Shown here: one piece after another, positions 33,502 through 45,275 of the stretch
Numbering within the stretch: the first letter of the stretch is position 1
Layout of the letters: each line of letters starts with the position of its first letter
DNA from: Trichoplax adhaerens
Lineage: Eukaryota; Placozoa; Uniplacotomia; Trichoplacea; Trichoplacidae
Assembly: GCF_000150275.1 (NCBI RefSeq)
Contig: NW_002060947.1
Coordinates: 914,695 to 978,694 of the forward strand
Direction: 5' to 3'
Length of the DNA stretch: 64,000 bases
Translations under genes and position numbers: made by a program
Notes under the pieces: generated by a model
Database searches by the model: none
Told to the model about the DNA's origin: nothing
Seen by the model: only the letters and a program-made list of their open reading frames with translations

Positions 33502-35850
33502 GGCCTGCAACTAAGTCATTAAGTCACCTTTTGGATTGCCGTAAAGTTGATAGCAAGGTCTGCTAAGATCTCTTTGCGGCTGCTATCGATCATATTTTCC
33601 GTGCTTAATTATCCAACGCTATAAGGCTGTATTCTTTCACTATAGCTAAGTAAATATCCATAGAATTAGTACGATACGTGTACGTAACATATTATGTATA
33701 GTGCTGCTCTATCAAGTAAGTTTATAACGACTTAGGGGTAGATCATGCTTCAGAAGTGTAATATCTTCAAGCATTTTGATAATCATTGATAGCTGTTCGA
33801 TTTGTTTGTCCGTACTTGAGTTGGGCAACAAAATAGATATTTTATACTGCCATTAAGAAGCTTAAATATATTTTCAAAAGCTAATTTACTCTAAATGCTA
33901 ACAACCAGATTTGGTTAGTAATTATCAACAGAAAGTAAAATTGAGTTATGGGTGATACTTAAATACATTTTTGATGATATATTATACCATTCCAATATCA
34001 ATTTGCCGGTTTTTATAAAGTCATGCGCTTTGATAGCAACAAATATTACTACGGTATACTTGTAAACGTCAATAAATCATAAAATAAAATAGTCTATTTC
34101 TTTATACTGTCGTACTAATTATCCAGGTTTATTTTTAAGTACTACCTTAGTAGATTTTCTCGTTCGTGATACTTTGCGTACTGGTTTAATTTAAAGTGGC
34201 TGAAGACGTATAATAATGTGTGTGGCTAACAACTAGTTCAGCAATACCATTAATTATTGTTGGTGTTATAAGAATAGTTGAGTGGCAAGATTTTGAAGGA
34301 TAAAATTAAAATAAATAATTCGATCGTTACAAGTGCAAACACAGCGATATTTTCCACTGATAGTGCAATATTAAAAGACCGGAGTACTGTATATAGATAA
34401 CAAAATATAAGCCGCGTGTCTACAAATCGCAGCTCTGAGATAGAAGCGATAGAGAATCAACTTAATAGCAAAATTATTACTTTTGTGGAAGAATAATTAT
34501 AATATTTCTAGTAAGAAATTCAGTAGTACCTACTACAGACGAGGCGATAGTAAAAATATAGATCCTGGAAATAGATCATGATTCCGGCGACTACTGTGTA
34601 GCGGCAGTGTACAGATTTTCTAAACACCTGATTGGCTACAGAATTCTACCAATAGGGGCAATTTCGTAAATTTTTCAGGCTTAATTTAATCGTCATTCCA
34701 AGTTATTATCTCGCGCCACTATAATGCTCTCAAACTGATCATTATTACTTCCGTCGTTATTTATAACCTCAGATTTCTAGATCATTAGATTGATATCTTT
34801 TGTGAAAATATATGGACGTTATGAGGGCCTTAAAAATAAGTTGTAAGATTTTATAGGAATGCACTGGTTGATCATTCGAACAGCGATAATAAGGACTATA
34901 TCTTAATTCGGTAATAAAAAGGAGCCTATATTTTTCAGTAACAACCTTATATTGATAAACTAGTTAACGAAATTCTTAAAATTTCCGTATGAGATTTAAG
35001 AAATGTTAACTACTATAACTTTGCTAAATTTAATGCCAATTATCAAGTGAATTAGGGTTCTACTGTAAATTGAGATATCTTCATCATTTCAAATCTCGAT
35101 ATGCCAGCGCTGTTATATCGCAATGTAAAAATGTTATATTGTGTATCATATAGCATGGAATAAGTAATCGATCTGCTTATTTAGAATCTTGAACAGGTCA
35201 ATTCTAATTATTGCAGATATTATACCTTGATTACTGGCAAAATTATTAAACTAATAGTAATTGATCTTTGCAATAAGTGGATTAACTAGAGCTTGGGTTC
35301 GAAATCGAGAAGCTCCACATTTGTATTGCTAAAATAGTAGAACGTGCGCCCTTCCTAATACTAGCAACAATATGCAATTATTTTACTAGGTGCAATCGAC
35401 TGTTCTATCGTACACACTTCTTTACTCCATACTACTACCATAATTTTAAAGCCTGTAACTGCTATAATTAGCTGAAATAATATAGAGCATATATGTGTAA
35501 TGTGTGTAATGCCACTACAGCATATGAAAAAGATCTAGCCGTTGCTAAGCTGACGTATATGACGTAAATGCATTATGCAAATTTTACAGCATACAGTACA
35601 AATTAATTAATATACAGTACAGGATAGTAGATGAAAAATAATATTCTTAATCGCATTGCAAGCCTATAACTGGTTGATGATGGTGTTTATCAGCTGAGGC
35701 AATATTAATATTTCATCGATAAAACTTAACTAAATACATTTTGATGTTAATAATATTTATATAAAATTAGTGCTGCTGGTACTCAACTTCCACCTAGTAA
35801 ATCTATGGAGCTGATCTAATCTTTAACTTATAATCAGTAAGCATAAAGTA
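33502..35850. other. intergenic, one weak exon-like segment
   Basis: 2.3 kb of AT-rich DNA. Apart from the exon-like piece at 34562-34665 and a few TACAGTAC motifs near 35588-35625, nothing is recognised. Confidence 0.45.
34562..34665 (+). CDS. orphan exon-like segment, faint HIRAN-like pattern
   Basis: An acceptor AATATAG precedes an open frame of 34 codons plus 2 nt that ends at a GTAAAT donor. The peptide contains DHDSGDYCVAAVY and LIGYRILPIGAIS. The order acidic-D-x-x-VA-VY ... (I/V)G(Y/H)-x-P-x-x-IS faintly recalls HIRAN-type domains common in invertebrate transposon-related proteins. No neighbouring exon was found, so this is weak. Confidence 0.15.
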
Positions 35851-35896
35851 AATGATAATACATTACCAACTGATTTACGGATTGATTGAAAACGGA

Positions 35897-37423
35897 ATGC
35901 ACTTACAACAGAATATATTGAGTATTTTATGGCTACCCCAGTCATTTACACTTTTAATTGGGGTAGGAGTTGTCATGATTTTGATTTGTTTCATTTATAA
36001 AGTTGGAATTGTCCCTCGTCGAAAGCTGAAAAGAATTGGATTACCTTATCCCGCGCCAACATTCTTAAAAGGTAACTTGTTCGATTATGGTGCTGATCAA
36101 CAGCACATTGCTCAAATAGAATGGGGCAAAAAATATGGTGATGCCTATGCAGCGTTATTTTTATATATACCTGCAGTTTGGATTGCTAATCCGAATACTT
36201 TAAAAACTATACTAGTTAAAGAATTTAGTAGTTTTAGTAATCGCTATCCATTTACTCAAGCATTATCACCGTTTGATAAAACATTGCCGGAATTAAAAGA
36301 TCACGATTGGAAAAGAGTTCGGACGATTTTAATGACTACTGTAACTGCATCGAAGCTTCGACTTACTATGCCAATAATTAAACATGCAAGTGATGAATTT
36401 ATTCATCGACTGATCACTGCTGATCAAAAGAGTCAAAAATTAGACATATGGACTTTAAGTGGTCAATTTTCTATCCAAGTAATTCTTGGTACCGCATTTG
36501 GAATTGAAGTTGGATCAAAACAGCAAGAAGAGAAGTTAATCAAAGCTGCAAGTGATATTTTTAGAACCGAGAATGTTGGAACTATCCAAATTATTTTGCG
36601 ATTTCTAGTATTTGCTAATCCGATAATATTTGCTCCAATTGAGCGATTGTTAGGTGGAAATTTTTGTAGCTCTGTACGGCATATTGTTGAAATAACTAAA
36701 GCTGTTATTAAAGAACGCCGGAATAATCTCGCTCATGATCGACCATGCCGTAAGGATGTCTTACAATATATGATTGAGGCAGATGGCAGTAACCAACTTT
36801 CAGACGATGAAATGATCAGTCAAGCATTTGTCTTTCTTGTCGCCGGTTATGAGACAACTCAAAACGCTTTAACATTCGCTTGCTACTCATTAGCGACCAA
36901 TCCTGATATCCAACGAAAACTAATTGACGAAATTGATAGCAAATTTCCTATCAGTGATTCTCTAGACTACAATATTGTATCAGAAATGCCCTATTTGGAT
37001 ATGGTAATAGCAGAAACGCTGCGATTATATCCTCCGGCGATTACTACTAACCGTGAAGTGAGTCAATCCATGATAATTGATGGGATACATATACCCAAGG
37101 ATGTTATCTTGGCTATTCCTATCTATTCTATTCATCGGGATCCAAAATATTGGCATGATCCAGAACAATTTATTCCCGAACGTTTTACTCCAGAAGCAAA
37201 AGCAAGTCGTAATCCTTATGCCTATCTACCATTTGGTATTGGACCCCGCAATTGTGTTGGCATGAGATTGGCTTTACTGGAGCTAAAAGTAGCCTTAGTC
37301 AAGACGTTGCAAAATATTGAATTTTTTGCAAACAAAGAAACTGAAGTTCCTTTGAAATTAAAATCTTTGTCCACCTTATCACCGGTAAATCCACTATACT
37401 TGGGGATTCGCAAAAGATTCTGA
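35897..37423 (+). CDS. cytochrome P450 no. 5, CYP3-clan type
   Basis: Single exon, 508 aa from ATG 35897. An in-frame ATG at 35852 would add 15 residues before the anchor, but 35897 gives the same short leader (ILSILWLPQS before the anchor) as nos. 4 and 6, so it is preferred. The I-helix is AGYETTQNA with Glu319, the K-helix AETLRLYPP, the meander PEQFIPERF, and the heme loop FGIGPRNCVG with Cys453. It is most similar by eye to no. 6 (shared TTQNA, PLKLKSLSTLSP-like C-terminus and LYLGIRKRF end). Role: ER monooxygenase, substrate unknown. Confidence 0.95.
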   Translation: MHLQQNILSILWLPQSFTLLIGVGVVMILICFIYKVGIVPRRKLKRIGLPYPAPTFLKGNLFDYGADQQHIAQIEWGKKYGDAYAALFLYIPAVWIANPNTLKTILVKEFSSFSNRYPFTQALSPFDKTLPELKDHDWKRVRTILMTTVTASKLRLTMPIIKHASDEFIHRLITADQKSQKLDIWTLSGQFSIQVILGTAFGIEVGSKQQEEKLIKAASDIFRTENVGTIQIILRFLVFANPIIFAPIERLLGGNFCSSVRHIVEITKAVIKERRNNLAHDRPCRKDVLQYMIEADGSNQLSDDEMISQAFVFLVAGYETTQNALTFACYSLATNPDIQRKLIDEIDSKFPISDSLDYNIVSEMPYLDMVIAETLRLYPPAITTNREVSQSMIIDGIHIPKDVILAIPIYSIHRDPKYWHDPEQFIPERFTPEAKASRNPYAYLPFGIGPRNCVGMRLALLELKVALVKTLQNIEFFANKETEVPLKLKSLSTLSPVNPLYLGIRKRF

Positions 37424-40384
37424 CTAGTTTAACTAGTATTTATATTTTATACGGTCATGTTAATTATTGTCTTGCTTGTGACACTGTCTGAGGTTTGCTC
37501 AAGACTGGCTAGACTGGGCTTTTTTTTTATCTTTGATAGCTCATTAGTAGGACTATCACTTAAAAAATTTAATTTTTTGCATAATGATGTTATACTGTTC
37601 AATAAATTAACTCTAGTATTTATGAAGAGGTTATGTCGTGCGATTTCAATATTTTTATTTTTAATTAAGCTCTCTTTCATCATAGAAGCTAGATAATCAA
37701 ACTGATATAATGCGATATATTCTCTGTCAATGTAATATGCATATATAAAGAGATATTAAATAGTTTCTAATCAAATGATATGTATTCTCTATTGATAGTA
37801 AATTAAGTGTATGCGTACGGTGGTACAAAAAAATCGGTATATTATGTAAAAATTAAAATTGAATTACTACAATTCATTTAAATTTCTAATAGAGAGTCTA
37901 GCTCGTCTAAAAAGCAATTTATGTTTGAAGACAGACATTTTCCGTTAGCTATTTGCATGATCTGTTCCGTTGAACATGATTTGGCAGCAAATCCGTTAAA
38001 TCAAATCAAATTATGATTGCATGCCATTGCAAACTAAATTAAAATTATTCTCGAATGTATGCCTATTGTAAATCAAAGCTATGATAAAGAAATTTTATTC
38101 GTAGCTCGTCTATGCATAACATGGATGGTCTATTGCCTTCAATTTTATGGTTGGTATTATTTAAGCTTCTTGTACTTTCTTAGAATCATGGTAATAATTA
38201 TTGCATTATACCATACGGTTTGCTGTACATGCGAAGCTGCAGTAAAGCCATCTTACTCACAGCTCATCTTTGTATAAAGTCATCACATTATTTACTACTA
38301 CTACAGTATAATTATGCACTATGTCAAATATCTAATATGATTATTGTTGTTTTGAATTGATTTTCGAGAGCGGTACAATAAACTCAGTCGCTGATATCCG
38401 ACGTAGTAACGATAAATTTGTTCCTTGCCGTAATTTAGTACTCCAATAAGATTACATACAATACAAAATATGAACATGTTCTATCCTACAGTTACGGTGT
38501 TTCGATTTATTTCACATAGAATTTTAGCTAACATATACGAGAAAACAGGAACCATTAGTAAAGTTATTCTTATTAGTTTTGGGAATTATTTTGATCAAAA
38601 CTGTGATGCCTTCAAAGATATATATTCATATCATGCAATAAGTGCTAATCATAAAATAAGTTACCGTATTTTACTGTACTAACCATGGATTTTAAGGTGA
38701 AGGGATAAGTAAGGGAATTATTAAAATAAATAACAACTAAATTATTATGTCTGTACAAAACACACTATTAGGATATTTTAAGGAACACAAGCGCAGAAAT
38801 GCTTGGTATTGATAGTGCAGCGTATACTATTGTGTAATTTAAATCACTTGTGAAATCATTTGTACAATTAAATTGTTTCTTTTCGTTGATGAGTTTATAT
38901 AATTGGTCCATTGCGTTGCCAAGGTTGCTTTTGGCGATAGAGATGCCAGAACTTCATGGTTGGAATTAGCTTGTGATTGCAATGTTTGTAAGCTAGCTAT
39001 CAATTATATAATATAATTTTGGAGTTAAGATTGATATTCATTTATGATAGCTACTAGATGGCAGTTCTATTACTTAGTTTACTTACCAAGTCTACGAAAA
39101 ACTGAGCATTATTTCCATTTTCTGATGGGAAGCTTGTAAATTTTCTAAAATGTACAAAATTTGAATCAGTCAGCATTTGCATTAGTCAATAGATAAACCA
39201 ACCGATACGGTGAAGTAAATACGTTAAGGCTACCAAACATTTTGATATACACGTGTTGTTACTTTGGCAAGCCTTAGCTAGTTCATTGATTATATTACTA
39301 TTGCGGTTATTAATACAGCCCTTATCCCTAGCGATGAGTAATTTTAATGCGATTGTATAAAACACTAAAACTATAATCACGTTAGGCGTGTTTGAATAAC
39401 GCTTTCGTATTGTTAATAAATGGCTATTACTTACTTCGAATCCTGCCAGATATTACCGTACGTATTTTCAGTAATAGAAATTATAATTCTGATGAAATAT
39501 TATAATAAAGTTAAGTATTAAACTAAAATCTTGATATTGCCATAACTATTCTGCTAAATTCTAAAATATGTAGATATTTCTGCTTAGACTACAGCCGTTC
39601 GAATCCTGATGAAATTTAAAATACAATTACGTTGCCAAATTATAAGTTATACACGAAAGTAACTTTTCAGTAAACTATTGAAAAGTTATAAATTGGTGAT
39701 ATTTATATGCTTCAGCAGCACTAACACGGACTATTATTATCCAACAAGTGATCTAGTAACTAAATAAAATCTCTAAAATACTTTTAATTTGTTAAATCTG
39801 ATTTAAATTTGATATGCTATAATATGCATATGTTGATCTTATATGGACATGACAACAAGACCAATGATCGCATCTACCGTAATTTAAAGTTGACTTGTAA
39901 TAAACTGTCTTCCAGCTAATCCTCTGAAACTTTCTTTTACCTTTTCGTTCACTTCTAGAGTTTCTCCTGACGCTTAGGCTAGAATAGATTTAATTTGATT
40001 AATTTTAATAGTTGTTTAAATACACTTGCTTTTCGAAAAGCTTCGAAACATAGCTTGGGAGTACTGTACGAATAATTGATTATTTAATTTGACAAGGATT
40101 CATCCGTCCATCTAGCTACAACTATACCATATACGATATTATGTAATATAATACGTATCAATTATTTTTAATAGCAAGAAAATAAGCAATGCTCTATTTC
40201 TTGATCTACCGCGGTAAAGTAAAGTGAGTCTCTTCTCTAAAACAAGATCAAAATTAATCATATATCTCAGATTTGGTTGAGAGAAATTATTATCTGCTTA
40301 AGTTTTGAAGTAATTTTATGTAAATATTGGGAAGAATAATAGGTTTATTTAATTTTGGTTATCATAAGTTGATCCTTCTATTGA
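37424..40384. other. intergenic, no supported gene
   Basis: 3 kb. Several ORFs of 60-80 codons (37447-37696 on both strands, 38059-38277, 38470-38682, 39186-39380) are rich in Ile, Phe, Leu and Tyr as expected for random AT-rich frames. None is called. Confidence 0.45.
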
Positions 40385-40523
40385 TTATTCTGAAAAGGCA
40401 CGTAGAAGAAATGCTCTTAATTCATCTGGGTGAGAGGTCGATGGCATTATGATATAATTTCCTGCGGGTAAATTATAACGTAATGTTACTTCTCTCATGT
40501 TATGCCTTCCCCACTTGTTCCAT
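40385..40523 (-). CDS. calpain domain III fragment (orphan terminal exon)
   Basis: On the - strand a strong acceptor (TTTTATTTTTTTAG) is followed by one base of a split codon, 45 codons and TAA. The peptide contains NMREVTLRYNLPAGNY, IIMPSTSHPDE and FLLRAFSE. This is the pattern of calpain domain III (C2-like beta-sandwich): N-(L/M)-REV-x-x-R-(F/Y)-x-LPxGxY-xxxPST...F-x-LR-x-FSE. The stop falls right after FSE, where most calpains continue into an EF-hand domain. Only 585 bp separate it from P450 no. 6 and I see no calpain protease-core exon there, so it is probably a detached fragment of a calpain gene. Less likely, it is the last exon of a short calpain whose other exons I failed to see. 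Confidence 0.6.
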
Positions 40524-41107
40524 CTAAAAAAATAAAAGCTTAACATAGGGCAGGATGCTTGTCATAATGGATACATGTTGCTAAGTAGAGCGATAGAATA
40601 AATACGATAAAATCAATTGAATGCAGACTTTATAGATGTGATATCTAACAAGTTTTGTGATATCGCAATAAGTAAATAAGAATATATCCCGATGTTTTCA
40701 AGAATCTTACTAGCTGATGTAATATTACCTAAAACTTCCCTTTCAGCTTTTAAATACATACATACAATACTTGTTTAGTTATCGTAATTAATAAGACCAA
40801 TTGAATCATAATTTATTGTATGCTATTTGTTTCCTTGGGTACGCTATTGTCTGAATCTGTATATCTAGGATGTGGGCCTGGCATTACAGTGTTATTATAT
40901 ACTGTAGGCTAGTTGGAATCGGAACAGATTAGATGATCGCATCAAACGTAATCTCGAAGCAGTATGTGGTATCAACTTGAGTAAAAGCGGCGGAAAATAG
41001 AAATATCGGCATAAGCGAAGATTGAAGGTTTCTAATAAAAGTTTGTGATTACTTTGGTTGTAAAATACTTGATTATCACCAAGACACCATTGATTAGTAG
41101 AAAAATA
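40524..41107 (+). promoter_or_regulatory. upstream region of P450 no. 6, duplicated downstream
   Basis: Positions about 40961-41035 (TCAACTTGAGTAAAAGCGG ... GAAGATTGAAGGTTT) end about 70 bp before the ATG and recur at about 43635-43705. A further upstream part (about 40828-40911) also recurs at about 43495-43578. It is a likely 5' flank of a duplicated P450 unit. Confidence 0.5.
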
Positions 41108-42625
41108 ATGATTCTAGATTCGATTTTTGCCTGGTTACCACAATCATGGATGTGGTACATACTAGCTGTGTTTGCTATTGCTGTGTTAAACATGCTTTAC
41201 AAGATTGTCGTTGCACCTCGTCTGAAGTTAAGAAAATTAGGATTACCGTATCCTCCACCATCTCCGGTGATAGGAAATCTAAACGATTTTGGACCTAATA
41301 GTACACATATTGCCCAAATAGAGTGGCAGAAAAAATATGGCGATATCTATGCTGTGCAATTCTTCCATGTTCCTTCCATTTGGATTTCTAAGCCTGATAT
41401 CTTGAGACAAATCATGGTTAAAGATTTTAGTAATTTTCCCAATCATTTTTCATTTAATCAGTCGCTGCCTCCTTTTGATAAAACTGTAGCTGAACTACGA
41501 GATCATGATTGGAAACGTGTCAGAAATATCTTAGTGCCTACATTTACAACCTCTAAGCTACGCGTTGTTGTACCATTAATTAAACAAGCAACAAGTGAGT
41601 TTATTCAACGATTAATTGAAGCTGATACCAAAGGTGAAAAATTAGATATGTGGAGCTCATGTGGACAACTATCGATGAAAGTAATTCTAGGTACAGCGTT
41701 TGGTGTCGAGATTGAATCAAAGGAACAAGAAGAGAAACTGACTAAAGCAGCCGGAGTCTTTTTTAGGACTGATGATATGAGTAAACTACAAACCCTTTTA
41801 CAGTTTTTAGTATTCACGATGCCGAATGTTTTTAAGCATATAGAACCTCTCCTAGGGGGTCGATTCTCAAATGCTGTGAACTATATCGTTGATATAACGA
41901 AAAATGTTATCCGAGAGCGACGAGATAATCTTGCTGCTGGTAAACCTTGTCGTAAAGATATGATGCAACACATGATCGAAGCTGGCGGTCAGGATAAGCT
42001 TTCAGATGATGAAATTGTAAGTCAGGCAGTTATATTTCTTTTAGCCGGTTACGAGACTACACAGAATGCTCTATCCTTTACAATCTATGCACTAGCAACG
42101 AATCCTGAAGCACAGCAAAAATTAATCGATGAAATAGATAGTCATTGTCTTGACGGCGATTCTATCAACTATGATATAATATCGTCCATGTCTTATTTGG
42201 ACATGGTTATTTCGGAGACTTTAAGGCTCTATCCTCCAGCTACTATTACTAATCGCGACGTTAAGAAATCTACAACAATAGACGGAATATTTTTCCCCGA
42301 TGATATCATGGTAGGCATTCCAATCTATGCTATTCATCACGATGCTCGATTGTGGCCAGAGCCTGAACGATTTAAACCTGAACGTTTTACACCAGAGGCA
42401 AAAGCAAATCAACATCCATTTGCTTATTTACCGTTCGGCAATGGACCACGAAACTGTATCGGTATGAGATTGGCCTTATTAGAAGTAAAGCTAGCTTTAA
42501 TCAAGATATTGCAAAACGTGGAATTTGTAGCTATAAAGGAAACGGAAGTACCTTTAAAATTACGATCTATCAATACTTTAGCTCCTACTAACCCGATATA
42601 TTTGGGCATTCGAAAACGATTTTAA
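41108..42625 (+). CDS. cytochrome P450 no. 6, CYP3-clan type
   Basis: Single exon, 505 aa from ATG 41108. The frame stays open upstream to 41045 without an earlier ATG, and this Met gives MILDSIFAWLPQSW, in register with the other P450s. The anchor is about residues 15-36. The I-helix is AGYETTQNA with Glu316, the K-helix SETLRLYPP, the meander PERFKPERF, and the heme loop FGNGPRNCIG with Cys450. Its flanks have been duplicated to 43.5-44.3 kb without the coding part, so this gene is probably the survivor of a tandem pair. Confidence 0.96.
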   Translation: MILDSIFAWLPQSWMWYILAVFAIAVLNMLYKIVVAPRLKLRKLGLPYPPPSPVIGNLNDFGPNSTHIAQIEWQKKYGDIYAVQFFHVPSIWISKPDILRQIMVKDFSNFPNHFSFNQSLPPFDKTVAELRDHDWKRVRNILVPTFTTSKLRVVVPLIKQATSEFIQRLIEADTKGEKLDMWSSCGQLSMKVILGTAFGVEIESKEQEEKLTKAAGVFFRTDDMSKLQTLLQFLVFTMPNVFKHIEPLLGGRFSNAVNYIVDITKNVIRERRDNLAAGKPCRKDMMQHMIEAGGQDKLSDDEIVSQAVIFLLAGYETTQNALSFTIYALATNPEAQQKLIDEIDSHCLDGDSINYDIISSMSYLDMVISETLRLYPPATITNRDVKKSTTIDGIFFPDDIMVGIPIYAIHHDARLWPEPERFKPERFTPEAKANQHPFAYLPFGNGPRNCIGMRLALLEVKLALIKILQNVEFVAIKETEVPLKLRSINTLAPTNPIYLGIRKRF

Positions 42626-42839
42626 ATCATAAACTTTTATTACTGGCTAAAATAATCGAGCTAAAGGTTAGATGTAGCATTGGATAGTTTCATCCACCTT
42701 AGGATCCAATGGAGACATGCAGTAGCGCAGTTTACCAGTAAGATAGTTTTTACAGTATAAAAATTCAGTTACGGTACTTGTTGCTCGATAGAGCCCTCTG
42801 TTCGATTTTTACTATAGAGATCAAGGACATATTATACTA

Positions 42840-43480
42840 ATGACGTTTATAAAGAAATAATCTTAAGGATAACGTCTTTGTCGCCTTGATTGTTCTTATT
42901 GAGTTTAACTAATGTGTTTAATTGAAGATAATCTCTGATTAGGAAATTAAAGGTTCATCTATAAATCTTTATCTTTACAGAGCTTCATAAGCGGCTTTTC
43001 TATTTAATCTCTTACAAAGACGTTAAATAATAATTTTTAATTCTATCATCGTCTAAAGATACGTATCTTAAAGTTTCATAAATTCAACTAAATTTCATTT
43101 GCTGTAGTACCTAAGATCACAGAGCGCTGTGCCCAATTGTAAAAATAAATCTATTGCTGAAATTTTATAAGTCTAGGCTAATTAGTATACATTCTATAAT
43201 GGTTCCTTCAGTTGTATTAAATATCGTTTTATTCGTGATCAAGTGAGGAGGACATTATAATAATGCAGTATGTGACTTCTTCAATTCGGTAGAACAGATC
43301 ATTAATTCATCTAGTTTGGATGCACTGTCGATCAATCCTTAAGGGTCTGTATTTAGCAAGTATTTGCAACTCAGAACTGTTTCTACAATGTGTATGACAT
43401 GGATGCAGCCCGAAATGCGATTTTTCAGCTTTCAGTGCATAGAATGAATATATTCACTTATTAAAGAAATGTCTACTACC
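42840..43480. other. 3' flank of P450 no. 6, first copy of a duplicated segment
   Basis: A stretch around 42985-43170 (with TTAATTCTATCATC and TAAATTTCATTTGCTG) aligns with about 43895-44070 (TCAATTCTATCATT, GTAATTTCATTTGCGG). No gene is seen inside. Confidence 0.55.
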
Positions 43481-43489
43481 GTATACTGT

Positions 43490-44290
43490 ATTCTATCTGT
43501 GTACTTGAGTACGCCATGATCTGAATTTACCTATCCAGAGCGTGAAGACAACATTGTATTGTGCTTGTATAGAGCAGTTATGATCTGGAAAATTAGATGT
43601 TCATATCAGACATGATCCCTATCTGATATACTGTACAGCATCAACTCGAGTGCAAGCGGTAAAAAAACAAAATATCGGAATAACCGTAGATTGAAGGTTT
43701 TCAATCTTTCATAATTAGATTACCAATAATTTGAATCAAAGTTATTGATATTTTTCACTACGTTATCCATACTTTAATTGTTCCTATTAATCAGTGAATG
43801 TTACTGTAGCTGTGATCCATAGTCACTGGTTATAAGATTTTGTGGGTACATCTTAAAGCCTTTACCTGTTAAAGTCAATAGTTTATTGCTGTACTTCGAT
43901 TTAATCTATTGCTAAGAAAATGAATGAAAATTTTCAATTCTATCATTATTTATCGATGTGTTATAATTTAATAAATTTGACGTAATTTCATTTGCGGTGG
44001 TAATATTGCGAGATCCAAGTACAACTCTCGGATCGCAAATCATAGTCTATTAGTAAAACTACGGTATAAATCATCGTTGATTTATATATGTTATTGATCG
44101 ATTTCTTTAGATATTTTTGATATTATTTCATTTTTATGTAATAATATATGATTTATTAAATTCCGTACACTTTACACTCCATTCGGTTGTAGATCGCATT
44201 ATCGACCAATTTTTAGGTGTCTATATTTAATCAATACTTGAAAATAATCTTTAAAAAAGGGATTGTAGAATATACATTTTACCGTGTATC
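43490..44290 (+). pseudogene. flanks of a deleted P450 copy (ghost locus)
   Basis: A copy of the P450 no. 6 5' flank (43495-43705) is followed within about 50 bp by a copy of its 3' flank (about 43750-44290). A 1.5 kb P450 coding region would be expected between them and is absent. The simplest reading is tandem duplication of the whole unit followed by deletion of the second coding region. No P450 codons remain, so the call rests only on the order of the flanks. Confidence 0.45.
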
Positions 44291-44535
44291 ACGGAGAGCA
44301 CAGTGAATAAAAATTCTGGTATAAGGGCTTTTATAAACTGAATAGGTAAATGCTACCTGAACAGTTATGGTAATTGGATAGCTGTAACCTTAAAATTGGA
44401 GAAATCATGTTGTGATAAATTATCTAAAATAGTTGTGTAAGAGCTTCAGTTTCTAGTAAGGCTTCACTTTATTTCATATATCTGTTCGTCTTCTAAATTA
44501 CCTTGGAATAACTATCAAATGTCTAATTTTCTACG

Positions 44536-45275
44536 ATGCAATCTACGATTAAAACAATTCTAGTCGCAATTGCTTACAGGCAGTGTTAATTAATTGTCCG
44601 TACAGCTTTGTTACGTTGGCAGACTTTTACCAGCCCATATCCAATGGCTTGTCATTGCTTTATTCTATTTTATAGTGTGTGAAATGAGAGTAGCAAAATT
44701 TTGTATCCATGTTTATGTACATACATAAAATGATGAATCACGGGATATCCATTACCAATCTGCATCTTTATGGCATTTACCTCTTGAATGCTGATTACCA
44801 TAATCTTACAATATACTAATTGTAGCATATTGCATAGTAGGTGCGTAATTCAAAAATTGCCAAGGAATATCTATCATCTATCTAACTTGCTACAGTAGAA
44901 TCTACGATTACAATAATTCTTGTTATAACTGCTTTACTGGCTGTATAAATTAATTGTCCGCATGAATTTGTTACACTAGCAGACTTTTACCAGTCTACAT
45001 CGAATAGTTCCCCATTGCTTTAATCTGTCTTACAGTATGTGAATTTATAGTAGTAATATTTTGTATCGTTCTAATTATTCTAATTAAGACAATTCTTGTT
45101 CATACTGCTTAAAGGGAGAATAAATTAATTGTTTGCACAACTTTGCTACTCTAGCAGACTTTTACTAATCCATATCTAATAGCTCGTCATTACTCTAATC
45201 TATCTTACAGTATGTGAATCTATAGTAGCAAGATTTTATATCGTTCTTTCTACACATGCATAAAATGATGCAAAA
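44536..45275. repeat. three imperfect copies of a 180-200 bp unit
   Basis: Units at about 44536-44732, 44891-45072 and 45076-45275 each contain TTAATTGT(C/T)(C/T)G(T/C)A and GCAGACTTTTAC followed by (T/C)CATTGCTTTA-like and GTATGTGAAT-like stretches. A downstream piece (TGGCATTTACCT near 44770) recurs near 45322, so the original unit was longer. Confidence 0.8.

Noticed and set aside
37447-37696. Overlapping 78-79 codon ORFs on both strands after P450 no. 5
   Set aside because: Composition is that of AT-rich random frames (Phe, Leu, Ile, Ser); no splice signals or similarity.
39430-39620. TTCGAATCCTG motifs resembling a tRNA T-loop (near 39436 and 39599)
   Set aside because: No T-stem pairing, acceptor stem or anticodon arm could be drawn around either copy.
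40633-40777. 48-codon minus-strand frame between the calpain fragment and P450 no. 6
   Set aside because: It does not match the calpain region that should precede domain III, and it has no convincing donor toward 40523.
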